Source: Candidatus Kosakonia sp. 282A-S69 (GTDB lineage Bacteria > Pseudomonadota > Gammaproteobacteria > Enterobacterales > Enterobacteriaceae). From it: 64,000 nucleotides of DNA. Shown in pieces: positions 25,430-33,061 of this stretch (the stretch's first letter is position 1; every line of letters begins with the position of its first letter). Location: positions 802,729 through 866,728 of the forward strand of contig NZ_JAROAU010000003.1 of NCBI RefSeq assembly GCF_029433855.1. The letters run 5' to 3'. The notes under the pieces were generated by a model, which had not been told where the DNA came from, searched no databases, and saw only the letters and a program-made list of their open reading frames with translations. The position numbers and the translations under genes were made by a program.

Positions 25430-28096
25430 ATGGGTGTCTACGGTCAAAGATATGCAATGTTCATTTCTTTCGATGCCGTAGCCGTATCGGGTATTACGGT
25501 GGAAGCGTTGAAGATTTCACAAAGTCTTAAGCAGAAAGGTATTAAATCCTATCTTGATCTCGGTTACGATATCAAAGTCGATAAAGGCAATTTTAATAAA
25601 CCCTACGGTCATGAACACGAAATTTATCACGATGTGTTTACGTTGACACGTATCAATGATATTACTTCTGTTCCACACTACTCTCCCGAGTTCATTAATA
25701 AAACCCATGCCGTGCTGATCGGAGAAAAGCTCGCTGTATCTCCTGAGGAAAAAGAAAATATTATTACAGCCGCCGAGGAATCATCACGGGCTTTAGCGGA
25801 GAGAATCGTTCTTCAGTGGGAACAACTGCAAATCAGTATCGTTATTGTTGAAAACGGTACGCTTCCTGAAAATATTATCTACACCAGAGCACTTTATTTC
25901 GCCATAGAAAAGTATGGTCGTCGTCATCAGCTTAAGAATTTCGTTATCTGGCGAGATCACGATCTGATGTGGAACAGCGAAAAAAATATTATGAAATACG
26001 GCTTGCCGCCGTACCACCATGCAATTAAGCCGGTGAAATCCCCCTTCATTAGTTACGTCACGCTGAACAACGATCTTAAAGAAAAACTGGAACACTGGTG
26101 CAATCGGGAAGTGAATATTCACGTCGTCAAAAACACCTACAGTTTTACCCCTCAGCAGTCCCTGAAAAATATTCGTACTTCGCTGAATATTCCTGCACAG
26201 GATATTGTCATCGCCAGAACAACACGCATCATTCCGCAGAAACGCCTGGATCGTGACGTAGTGCTGATTCAGCGTCTTAACCACCTGTTCAGAGAGCATA
26301 ACATTGATAAAAAGGTGTGGTTGCTGATTGCTGGTGATACTCACGAACATCCCGCGCATACCGCAGATCTTGAACAATTAACCCATAGGCTGGATGTCAG
26401 TGCCTGCGTGAAGTTTCTTGGCCCGCTACACCATAATTTTATGCCGATGAGCCAGGGCAAAATCACAATTGAGGATCTCTATCACTCCTGCGATGTGGTC
26501 TCATTCCTTACCTCATGGGACTACGACAGCTATGGGAATCCGATCGGCGAAGCCATCAGTAGCCACCGCTGTTATATTTCCACCCACTACGAATACTACA
26601 CAGAAGTTTACGGCCAGCACGGTTTCGAAGCCCCGGTAATGAAAATATCAGATGGTAAGGACGGTCTTCCTGACGAGGATTTTATCAATGAAGTCTTTTT
26701 ACTGCTGACAAATAAACCGCTAATGGATCGAATTGCCGCGAAGAATTTTGCCATTGGCAAAAGAATACTTTCTAACAACGTTATGGATATTCTTAATATA
26801 ACCGCACCAGGAGTAAATATGCGTGATAACATTTTTGTCTCAGTAGTACTGCCTGTTTACAATGAAAGTGACAGAATTTATGAGGTATTAACATCGTTAT
26901 TCAATCAACAAACTCATGGCAGATTAATTACACATGATTCGTATGAAATCATTATTGTAGATAACAATTCTCATGATGATTCAGTTGAGAAGATAAATCA
27001 GTTCAAAGAAAGATATCCAGCTATGGATATTCATATTATTCAGGAGAAAATTCAGGGTGTCTCTTCGGCTCGTAAATGCGGTATGGATTATGCGTCCCTG
27101 CGCTCACGTGCTCGCGATGCCCGGTTGGGCAAAAGCAATAAGCATTATATTGTCTCAGCCGATGCGGATTGCACCGTTGATCCCTACTGGTTGCATGCGC
27201 TGATAGAAAAAATGATTGCTGATGATGGCGATCTAGGCACCTGTAATTATTACTACAATCGCGATGTTTTCCTGCAGCGGCCAAATCTGTTTCGAGAAAT
27301 CCAGAAAACCCTGAGGTGCCGTGACGTTTCATTCTCGCTGTTTGGTGGCTTTCCGGACGGAAAGGGCTTTGCCGTAGAGCGCGGACTCTATGAAAAAATT
27401 GGCGGAATCGAAATATTTTATCAGCTGGAAAAAGGTCGCTTTGTCGAACATCTTTCCGACGACTGGGATTTTGGTATTAAAGTAATTGCCTTTGGCGGCA
27501 AACCGGTTTATGCCAAAGAATCTTTTGTTGAAATTAACAGCCGCCGCGTGGATACCATCATTGATGACGTGATTAACGGCATTGCTTACGGCAGCGACGG
27601 CATCATTATTATGAAAGACGTTCGTCCGGACGTTTCCCTGCAAAAAAAGGCCCTTGTTGATCTTAATGAAGAGCAGGCCAGACAGGGATGGGAATACTCA
27701 ATAAAGGATTACATTCCGAAGAATATCATTCTGCCGGTACTGCTCAATCCGCATATTTTATTAGAAAATGAGTGCGTACGAGACTTTTTCTCACCTTCAG
27801 TTGCAGATCGGCTTTATCAGCGCATTCATGCCATTAAACGCGAAATGAGCATCATCGACTTCAAACCTATTCATAGCTATAAAACGCCGGCCTATCGGCT
27901 TTACTTTGAATTCCGCCACGAGATATTTGCTGCCTTGCGCAACGCGGTCGGGGAAGACATTGGCTTTGCACCGCCCCTGCCGGCCTGTTTTGACGATGTA
28001 GCTGAAAAAGATTTCGAACGCTTTGTCGGGTATTTCTGTGAAGATCGCGAGTCCGGTGAAGCCCATAACTACTTTGCCAATGGGGGGGTATTCTGA
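25430..28096 (+). CDS. Two-domain glycosyltransferase (GT4-like + GT2-like)
   Basis: An 888-residue cytoplasmic protein. Residues about 1-455 form a GT-B, family-4-like enzyme: a RTTRIIPQKRLDRDV donor-binding segment (about 255-270) and DSYGNPIGE (366-374) in the place of the EX7E motif, with Asp instead of the first Glu. From M464 a GT-A, family-2 domain follows: FVSVVLPVYNESDRI, then IIIVDNNSHDDS, and the metal-binding DAD at 578-580. No membrane segment is obvious. The start at 25430 is preceded by AAGGAGGAGG; the ATG at 25409 lies before that site and is unlikely. Acceptor and sugar are unknown. It overlaps the next gene by one base. Confidence 0.85.
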   Translation: MGVYGQRYAMFISFDAVAVSGITVEALKISQSLKQKGIKSYLDLGYDIKVDKGNFNKPYGHEHEIYHDVFTLTRINDITSVPHYSPEFINKTHAVLIGEKLAVSPEEKENIITAAEESSRALAERIVLQWEQLQISIVIVENGTLPENIIYTRALYFAIEKYGRRHQLKNFVIWRDHDLMWNSEKNIMKYGLPPYHHAIKPVKSPFISYVTLNNDLKEKLEHWCNREVNIHVVKNTYSFTPQQSLKNIRTSLNIPAQDIVIARTTRIIPQKRLDRDVVLIQRLNHLFREHNIDKKVWLLIAGDTHEHPAHTADLEQLTHRLDVSACVKFLGPLHHNFMPMSQGKITIEDLYHSCDVVSFLTSWDYDSYGNPIGEAISSHRCYISTHYEYYTEVYGQHGFEAPVMKISDGKDGLPDEDFINEVFLLLTNKPLMDRIAAKNFAIGKRILSNNVMDILNITAPGVNMRDNIFVSVVLPVYNESDRIYEVLTSLFNQQTHGRLITHDSYEIIIVDNNSHDDSVEKINQFKERYPAMDIHIIQEKIQGVSSARKCGMDYASLRSRARDARLGKSNKHYIVSADADCTVDPYWLHALIEKMIADDGDLGTCNYYYNRDVFLQRPNLFREIQKTLRCRDVSFSLFGGFPDGKGFAVERGLYEKIGGIEIFYQLEKGRFVEHLSDDWDFGIKVIAFGGKPVYAKESFVEINSRRVDTIIDDVINGIAYGSDGIIIMKDVRPDVSLQKKALVDLNEEQARQGWEYSIKDYIPKNIILPVLLNPHILLENECVRDFFSPSVADRLYQRIHAIKREMSIIDFKPIHSYKTPAYRLYFEFRHEIFAALRNAVGEDIGFAPPLPACFDDVAEKDFERFVGYFCEDRESGEAHNYFANGGVF

Positions 28097-29544
28097 TGGA
28101 GAATGACGCTATAGCATCATTAAAAGATCTCGATCCTGCCTACCCGGTTCCGGCGGTGTACCATTTTCTTGTACAGCCTGAAAACCAGGAATTTTTGAAT
28201 TATGTCCACAAAGATCCATTTGGCTGCCACGTCTTTCCTGGTGATATCGAGAACTACCCGCTCGAGTCCTTTTTTTCCGATATGGAACAGGACATTCGCG
28301 AAGCAAAGCAGATCCATCTTTGGGCTTATATTCCTACCTGCCGGTATCGCTGCCATTTCTGCCAGTTCCCGACGGTTATTCTGAATCCTGAGTCAGCGTC
28401 GGCTGAGGGGATATTCCGGGATCTGGTTGATTACAATATTAAAGAAGCCAGGATGTGGCTGGAAAAAGTGCCGAGTCTGGCAAAGGCGGAAATTGGCGAG
28501 TTCAATATTTTCGGCGGCACGCCCTCTCTGCTCCCGGAGCCTGAGTTGCGCCGACTTATGGACTTCTATTACACGCATTTCAATTTCTCCGCAGCGACGC
28601 TTCGCTTTGAAGGCGAGCCTCGAACGCTGAACCGTGAATATCTCGGCATTCTGAAAGAGCTGGGCTTCAGCAAAATCAGCTTTGGAACTCAGTCTTTTAA
28701 CGATGCCATCATTGTCTCCAGTGGCCGCCAGCACACCGCCGATGAGTGTGAAGAGACCATTCGCTCTGCTCGGGAACAGGGCATCGACTGGGTAAGCGTT
28801 GATCTTATCTACGGTATGCTGGGCCAGACCGTGGATGATGTGAAATACGATATGGAACGCATCCTGGCGCTTGATCTCTCGCATGTGGTATGTACCAAGC
28901 TACACATGGAAGAGTTCATGAAAACGCGCACCGGCGTTTCCGGAGAACGCGAAAGCCTCTGGCAAAAGAAAGGGCTTATCAGTACGAATGGTATGACCTT
29001 CCCGGGGCTGGGCAAGCAATACCAAATGCGTGAGCTGGTAGAGAAATACCTCAAAGAGAACTATCGCGAACACCCGACGATGTATTTCCACCAGAATCAC
29101 CTCGAAGCTGAAAAATGGAAGGGGCTGATTACCGACCTCGATAAACAATATCCTGAGGTGGCTATAGGTCTGGGCGGCAGTTCAAAATGCACCCGCACTG
29201 AAGCCATTAATATCACCCACTATAAACAATATAAGCAGTACCTCGATGAGGGCCGTCTGCCGATTGAAAAAAGCCATGGCATCTCGCCCGGGCAGCGCGA
29301 AGTGAACGCTTTCAAAATGGCGCTCTCCACGTTGATCCCGGTTGATGACATCGTATTCTCGAAACGCTTTAACGGTAAAAGCTTTTTAAAAAACCACATC
29401 ATCAAAACCACGCTGGAAAAGCTGCAGGAGAAAAAGTTGGTAGTTATCGAGCAGGGGGTAGTTACTCTGACGCCAGTAGGCACGACGCTTGTAGAAGCGA
29501 TCATTAATACCCAATTCACCTTAACCGATGCCGGGCAGGAGTAA
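28096..29544 (+). CDS. HemN-family radical SAM enzyme (unknown substrate)
   Basis: A 482-residue protein with the CX3CX2C cluster motif at C82, C86 and C89 (YIPTCRYRCHFCQFP). Typical HemN-family motifs follow: FGGTPSLL (139-146), FEGEP (171-175), FGTQSFN (196-202), GRQHT (210-214) and DLIYGMLGQT (236-245). A HemN_C-like winged-helix end closes it. The family includes coproporphyrinogen III dehydrogenase, HemW, the haem-opening methyltransferase ChuW/HutW and class C radical SAM methyltransferases or cyclopropanases. An unusually long N-terminal extension of about 75 residues and the context (glycosyltransferase, MFS) point to secondary metabolism rather than haem synthesis. Translationally coupled to the gene upstream. 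Confidence 0.85.
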   Translation: MENDAIASLKDLDPAYPVPAVYHFLVQPENQEFLNYVHKDPFGCHVFPGDIENYPLESFFSDMEQDIREAKQIHLWAYIPTCRYRCHFCQFPTVILNPESASAEGIFRDLVDYNIKEARMWLEKVPSLAKAEIGEFNIFGGTPSLLPEPELRRLMDFYYTHFNFSAATLRFEGEPRTLNREYLGILKELGFSKISFGTQSFNDAIIVSSGRQHTADECEETIRSAREQGIDWVSVDLIYGMLGQTVDDVKYDMERILALDLSHVVCTKLHMEEFMKTRTGVSGERESLWQKKGLISTNGMTFPGLGKQYQMRELVEKYLKENYREHPTMYFHQNHLEAEKWKGLITDLDKQYPEVAIGLGGSSKCTRTEAINITHYKQYKQYLDEGRLPIEKSHGISPGQREVNAFKMALSTLIPVDDIVFSKRFNGKSFLKNHIIKTTLEKLQEKKLVVIEQGVVTLTPVGTTLVEAIINTQFTLTDAGQE

Positions 29545-29547
29545 ACC

Positions 29548-30339
29548 ATGAACCATTCTTCAACCTCGCCGGTCTTCAGCCTGTATTATATCGCCATCGA
29601 CACTGAAGCTGGAATTACTCCGCAGGCGTTTGAAACGTTTGTCCGCAACAAAGGTGTGCATATTCCCTGCTACCCGGGCTGGAGCTGGACTCTGCTTCGT
29701 GGGTTGCGCGGTGAACGTGCCGGGCAATATCTGATGTTGTTTGAAATTGAAAGTGCAGAATTGCGTGACCGCTACCTGAACGCCGACGGCAACCAGACAG
29801 CGCTTGCCCGGCAGTTCTGGCTACAACATCCTGAGGCAGAAACGCTGCTGGCTGAATGGCGTGGCTATGCCACCTTCAGCGAGTTACCAACGCTGTTCAC
29901 CGATTATCGCCTGCTGGCTGAGAATAAAAAAAGCACCGTTCTGCCCGGGCCCCGCTATCAGCATCAGCCCCCTGTTGCGAGGGTAATTGGTATTCACAAT
30001 CTCGCGCTGCGCCCGAACATCAGTGCAGAGCAGTTCGAAAATTTCATTGCAGATAATCATCACCGTATTGAAGATTATCCCGACTGGAAATTCCGGTTGT
30101 TAAAAGGAGAACGCGGTAACCGGCTCGATCAATATGTGGTTCTGATGGAAATCGCCAGCCTGGACGCGCTGGATATCTTTTATCCCGAACCGGATATTGC
30201 CACGGATGAAGCGGCTAAGTTTGCCAAAGCGCACCGGGATACCAAACAAATGTACGAAGAGTGGAAAAAGCTTGCGTCATTTTCCGGGTCACCGCAAATT
30301 TATACCGACTATATCTCGGTAGCTGAAAACCTTAATTAA
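29548..30339 (+). CDS. Tandem-repeat protein, paralogue A (unknown family)
   Basis: 263 residues built from two copies of a ~115-residue unit (about 10-125 and 146-261). Each unit holds a YPxW...LL(R/K)G.RG.R..QY core, a conserved (F/M)EI(E/A)S strand end, an EW..(Y/L)A(T/S)FS segment and a closing TDY...AE. The alternation of strands and amphipathic helices suggests a dimeric alpha/beta-barrel (ferredoxin-like) fold, as in ABM, EthD or NIPSNAP proteins; that is inference. No signal peptide or membrane segment. It starts three bases after the rSAM stop, with GGAG as ribosome site. A close paralogue lies two genes on. Confidence 0.75.
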   Translation: MNHSSTSPVFSLYYIAIDTEAGITPQAFETFVRNKGVHIPCYPGWSWTLLRGLRGERAGQYLMLFEIESAELRDRYLNADGNQTALARQFWLQHPEAETLLAEWRGYATFSELPTLFTDYRLLAENKKSTVLPGPRYQHQPPVARVIGIHNLALRPNISAEQFENFIADNHHRIEDYPDWKFRLLKGERGNRLDQYVVLMEIASLDALDIFYPEPDIATDEAAKFAKAHRDTKQMYEEWKKLASFSGSPQIYTDYISVAENLN

Positions 30340-30353
30340 TCATTATGGGGATA

Positions 30354-30375
30354 CGTGTCTGAAGGACCAGACACG
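30354..30375 (+). other. Perfect hairpin between paralogue A and the MFS gene
   Basis: CGTGTCT and AGACACG form a 7-base stem with an 8-base loop in the 103-base gap. It has no T tract, so it is not a standard terminator. It could be an RNA-processing or mRNA-stability element that sets different levels for the two halves of the operon. Confidence 0.4.
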
Positions 30376-30442
30376 ATATAGAAGCATATTCATTCGCCAT
30401 AAAACGTGCAATGAATTAACAGATATGAGTTGCTAACTTACT

Positions 30443-31606
30443 ATGGAAATTAATTCAAAACCTTTCGTGGCGTATATTCAGTCACGGGAGCAGAATGCTA
30501 CGCGCGCTATATTTTTTATTGCCGGGTTAGCGATGTCATCCTGGGCTCCGCTGATTCCCTTCGTTAAAACACGGCTTAATCTTAACGATAGTACTTTGGG
30601 GTTGCTGCTATTTTGCATTGCCGCTGGTTCAATGTTAATTATGCCATTTATCGGCAGTATAATTAAAAAATTTGGCTGTCGCCGCCTGATTATTCTTGGC
30701 GTGTTGGGACTTGCCGTTGATTTACCGCTGCTGATGCTATTTGACCAGCGCAGTACAATGGTAATGTCATTGCTGCTGTTCGGCACGTTTAACGGCATGC
30801 TCGATGTCGCGATGAACGCCCACGCAGTTGTTGTTGAGCAGGAAAGCGAGCAGGCGAAAATGTCCGGCTTCCATGGATTTTATAGTATCGGTAGTATCGT
30901 CGGGGCGGGAAGTGTCAGTCTCTTCCTGTGGCTGGATGCAACGCCTCTGCTTTCCGTTTGCGCAATCTCCGTTTTGTTGGCTCTGCTTCTTGCGACGTAT
31001 TCCCGCTACATTTTGCCGAAACAGAGCGATGCGACAGGCGGCAAATGCGAAACGCTCCGCGTATTGTGTCATCCTCCAGTTCTGATTATCGCGGTTCTCT
31101 GTTTTTTTGTCTTTATGCTCGAAGGCGCAATGCTGGACTGGTCGGCGGTCTTCATGACGTCAGAGCGGGGGATGAGCGTTTCGCTTGCGGGCTTCGGCTA
31201 CACTCTCTATTCCATCACTGTTGCTCTTGGACGCCTGAGCGGTGACCGGCTGGCTGGCTCTCTGGGTGGCAAATCTATGCTGTTGCTCGGTTGTGCTATT
31301 GCCTGCGCAGGAGTTGTGTTAATCGTCTTTACACGCTGGGGCGCGTTGCCAGGATTTATCCTGGTGGGGGCGGGACTGTCCAACATCATCCCCATCCTCT
31401 TCACATTAGCCGGAAACCAGCCGGAAATTTCACCCGATTTTGCTATCCCTGCCGTCACACTTTTCGGATACAGCGGCCTGCTTGCCGGGCCTGCTCTTAT
31501 TGGCTTTATCGCCCACTATATCGGGCTCACTGTAACTTTCAGCGGCGCACTGTTACTGCTTTTTTTGGTGGCATTCGGTTCGCAGGTTGTTTCTCGTCAG
31601 CGTTAA
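30443..31606 (+). CDS. MFS transporter, YbjJ-like
   Basis: A 387-residue inner-membrane protein with about 12 hydrophobic segments. The first helix reads IFFIAGLAMSSWAPLIPFVK, and a later MSGFHGFYSIGSIVGAG segment matches the HGFYSLGTLAGAG region of the E. coli YbjJ family. The family lacks a proven substrate. Placed between two paralogous tandem-repeat genes and after the biosynthetic genes, it is the likely exporter (or importer) of the product of the locus. The ribosome site is weak and the gap upstream is 103 bases, so expression may be tuned separately. Confidence 0.82.
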   Translation: MEINSKPFVAYIQSREQNATRAIFFIAGLAMSSWAPLIPFVKTRLNLNDSTLGLLLFCIAAGSMLIMPFIGSIIKKFGCRRLIILGVLGLAVDLPLLMLFDQRSTMVMSLLLFGTFNGMLDVAMNAHAVVVEQESEQAKMSGFHGFYSIGSIVGAGSVSLFLWLDATPLLSVCAISVLLALLLATYSRYILPKQSDATGGKCETLRVLCHPPVLIIAVLCFFVFMLEGAMLDWSAVFMTSERGMSVSLAGFGYTLYSITVALGRLSGDRLAGSLGGKSMLLLGCAIACAGVVLIVFTRWGALPGFILVGAGLSNIIPILFTLAGNQPEISPDFAIPAVTLFGYSGLLAGPALIGFIAHYIGLTVTFSGALLLLFLVAFGSQVVSRQR

Positions 31607-31622
31607 CTAAACAGGAATTTTT

Positions 31623-32417
31623 ATGAGTCAATCTTCATCAGCAGTTTTCAGTCTCCACTATGTTGGCCTTAATCTGAAAAAGGGCGTCACCGAAGAGACA
31701 TTCGAAACGTTTTTACAGGAGAAGGGTGTGCATATTCCAGCTTATCCTGGCTGGCGATGGACCCTACTTAAGGGCCTGCGTGGCGAACGTCAGAACCAAT
31801 ATTTGATGTTGTACGAGGCAGAGAATGCCGAATGCTACGCGCGCTACATTGATGACCACGGTGAGCAAACTGAGCAGGCTCGCGCGTTCTGGCGCGACCA
31901 TCCTGAAGGTGTGGAGTTGATCGGCACCTGGAAGACCTTCGCAACATTTGGTGAATTGCCCACTATTTTCTCGACCTACAGGCAACTGGCTGAAAATGAA
32001 CATAGTTCCCTGGCAGAAGGGGCAAATTATCAGCGTCGGGAGGGACGGGAACCGGTCAAACGCGTCGTAGGTCTGCATAATCTGGCGTTGCGTTCAGGTG
32101 TTTCGTCTCAGACCTTTGATGACTTTATCCTTAACAACGTCCACCGGATTGACGATTATCCCGGGTGGAAATTCCATATGCTTAAAGGTACGGGCGGTAA
32201 CCGCATTGAGCAGTACCTGGTAATGCTGGAGATTGACAGCCTGGAATCGCTGAACTCTTTCCATCCCGGGCTGGACGTTTCCACTGAAAAATCACTGCAG
32301 TTCGTTAAAGAACACCAGGAAAGCGAAAGGATGTATGACGAATGGCGCGAGCTGGCCTCTTTTTCTGGTGCACCGCAGCTATATACTGACTACATAACTA
32401 TCGTTGGTAGCCTCTAG
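31623..32417 (+). CDS. Tandem-repeat protein, paralogue B (unknown family)
   Basis: 264 residues, co-linear with paralogue A and with the same two internal units: YPGWRWTLLKGLRGER in unit 1, YPGWKFHMLKGTGGNR in unit 2, then EWRELASFSGAPQLYTDY. Unit 1 of B resembles unit 1 of A far more than unit 2, so the internal duplication came before the gene duplication. AGGAA lies before the ATG. The gene ends 8 bases before a strong hairpin. No catalytic motif was recognised; conserved Trp, Tyr and Arg residues recur in each unit. Confidence 0.75.
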   Translation: MSQSSSAVFSLHYVGLNLKKGVTEETFETFLQEKGVHIPAYPGWRWTLLKGLRGERQNQYLMLYEAENAECYARYIDDHGEQTEQARAFWRDHPEGVELIGTWKTFATFGELPTIFSTYRQLAENEHSSLAEGANYQRREGREPVKRVVGLHNLALRSGVSSQTFDDFILNNVHRIDDYPGWKFHMLKGTGGNRIEQYLVMLEIDSLESLNSFHPGLDVSTEKSLQFVKEHQESERMYDEWRELASFSGAPQLYTDYITIVGSL

Positions 32418-32424
32418 CCTGGTA

Positions 32425-32452
32425 TTCCCCTTCTCCTGACAGAGAAGGGGAA
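32425..32452 (+). terminator. Strong hairpin at the end of the five-gene locus
   Basis: An 11-base perfect stem (TTCCCCTTCTC / GAGAAGGGGAA, loop CTGACA) lies just after the stop of the last gene. The usual T run is missing, so it may act with Rho or mainly protect the 3' end. Confidence 0.6.
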
Positions 32453-32553
32453 CCTCACGATGAAAGCAGTTTTTCCGTCGTTTCCCCATTTTTGATATCA
32501 AAGATCGAACACGGGAAGACCTTAAGTACTGCATTAACGGCAATAACCATTGA

Positions 32554-32760
32554 TATGCACAGTATGAACCGGGGCAGTTTCACCATTCTCCACTGGACTG
32601 GTCCGCATTTCGATTGCCGCTTTATTTCACTGAAAGAGATGTGCAAGTTCTAATTGAACAAATGAATAGTGTGCACACTAAACAAATTTTTGGGGCCTCG
32701 TTTTTCATTGAACAGGATAAGCCTCCACTAAGTCCCCAGGTCTTTATTGATTCACCTTGA
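32554..32760 (+). pseudogene. C-terminal remnant of an unidentified protein next to argW
   Basis: A 68-codon open stretch without a start, reading PLDWSAFRLPLYFTERDVQV, then FGASFFIEQDKPPLSPQVFI, before TGA. The composition is protein-like. I do not recognise it, and it is not integrase-like. The rest of the 32453-32862 interval holds nothing else I can support. Confidence 0.35.
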
Positions 32761-32862
32761 AATAGGTAGAGATCAGCTGACGTCGCATAGCCAGAATAGA
32801 GGGATTATCACTGATAAGAAGAGGGTTTTATTGAATTTGGTAGATGTCAGGCGAGGTGTGTA

Positions 32863-32937
32863 TGGTGTCCCCTGCAGGAATCGAACCTGCAACTAGCCCT
32901 TAGGAGGGGCTCGTTATATCCATTTAACTAAGGGGAC
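32863..32937 (-). tRNA. argW: tRNA-Arg (anticodon CCU)
   Basis: A complete 75-base tRNA including an encoded CCA. The acceptor stem is GTCCCCT / AGGGGAC, the anticodon loop CTCCTAA carries CCT, and the T-arm contains GGTTCGATTCC. It is nearly identical to E. coli argW. It reads the rare AGG codon. Its 3' part supplies the island boundary repeat. Confidence 0.97.
32875..32888 (+). repeat. Right copy of the 14-base direct repeat, inside argW
   Basis: caggaatcgaacct, identical to 23496-23509 and in the same orientation. It covers the T-loop side of the tRNA 3' part, where argW-specific integrases usually recombine. Confidence 0.5.
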
Positions 32938-33061
32938 GCAGAGCGGGGCCATGAATTGGCGTGCGTATGCTACCGTAACTGCTTGCTGCGCTTCAAGGTT
33001 TTTGTTCCCTGTTCGCGGCGATAAGCATCGGGATGCCAGCGTAAAATGGCATCCCTCTGTA

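Larger units (their letters stand above)
23496..32888. mobile_element. Genomic island at argW (integrase-less)
   Basis: The segment between the ygeV 3' side and argW is AT-richer than both flanks. It is bounded by a 14-base direct repeat: caggaatcgaacct at 23496-23509 and the same sequence within the 3' part of argW at 32875-32888. argW is a known integration site for phages and islands in E. coli (for example CPS-53/KplE1). The content is foreign-looking: type VI secretion debris, then a five-gene glycosyltransferase/radical SAM locus. No integrase remains, so it is fixed or a remnant. The left boundary could be off, because the repeat is short. Confidence 0.6.

Noticed and set aside
28096-29544. 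The radical SAM gene considered as hemN/hemW
   Set aside because: It is coupled to a glycosyltransferase on an island, with a long N-terminal extension. The core motifs alone do not justify the haem assignment.
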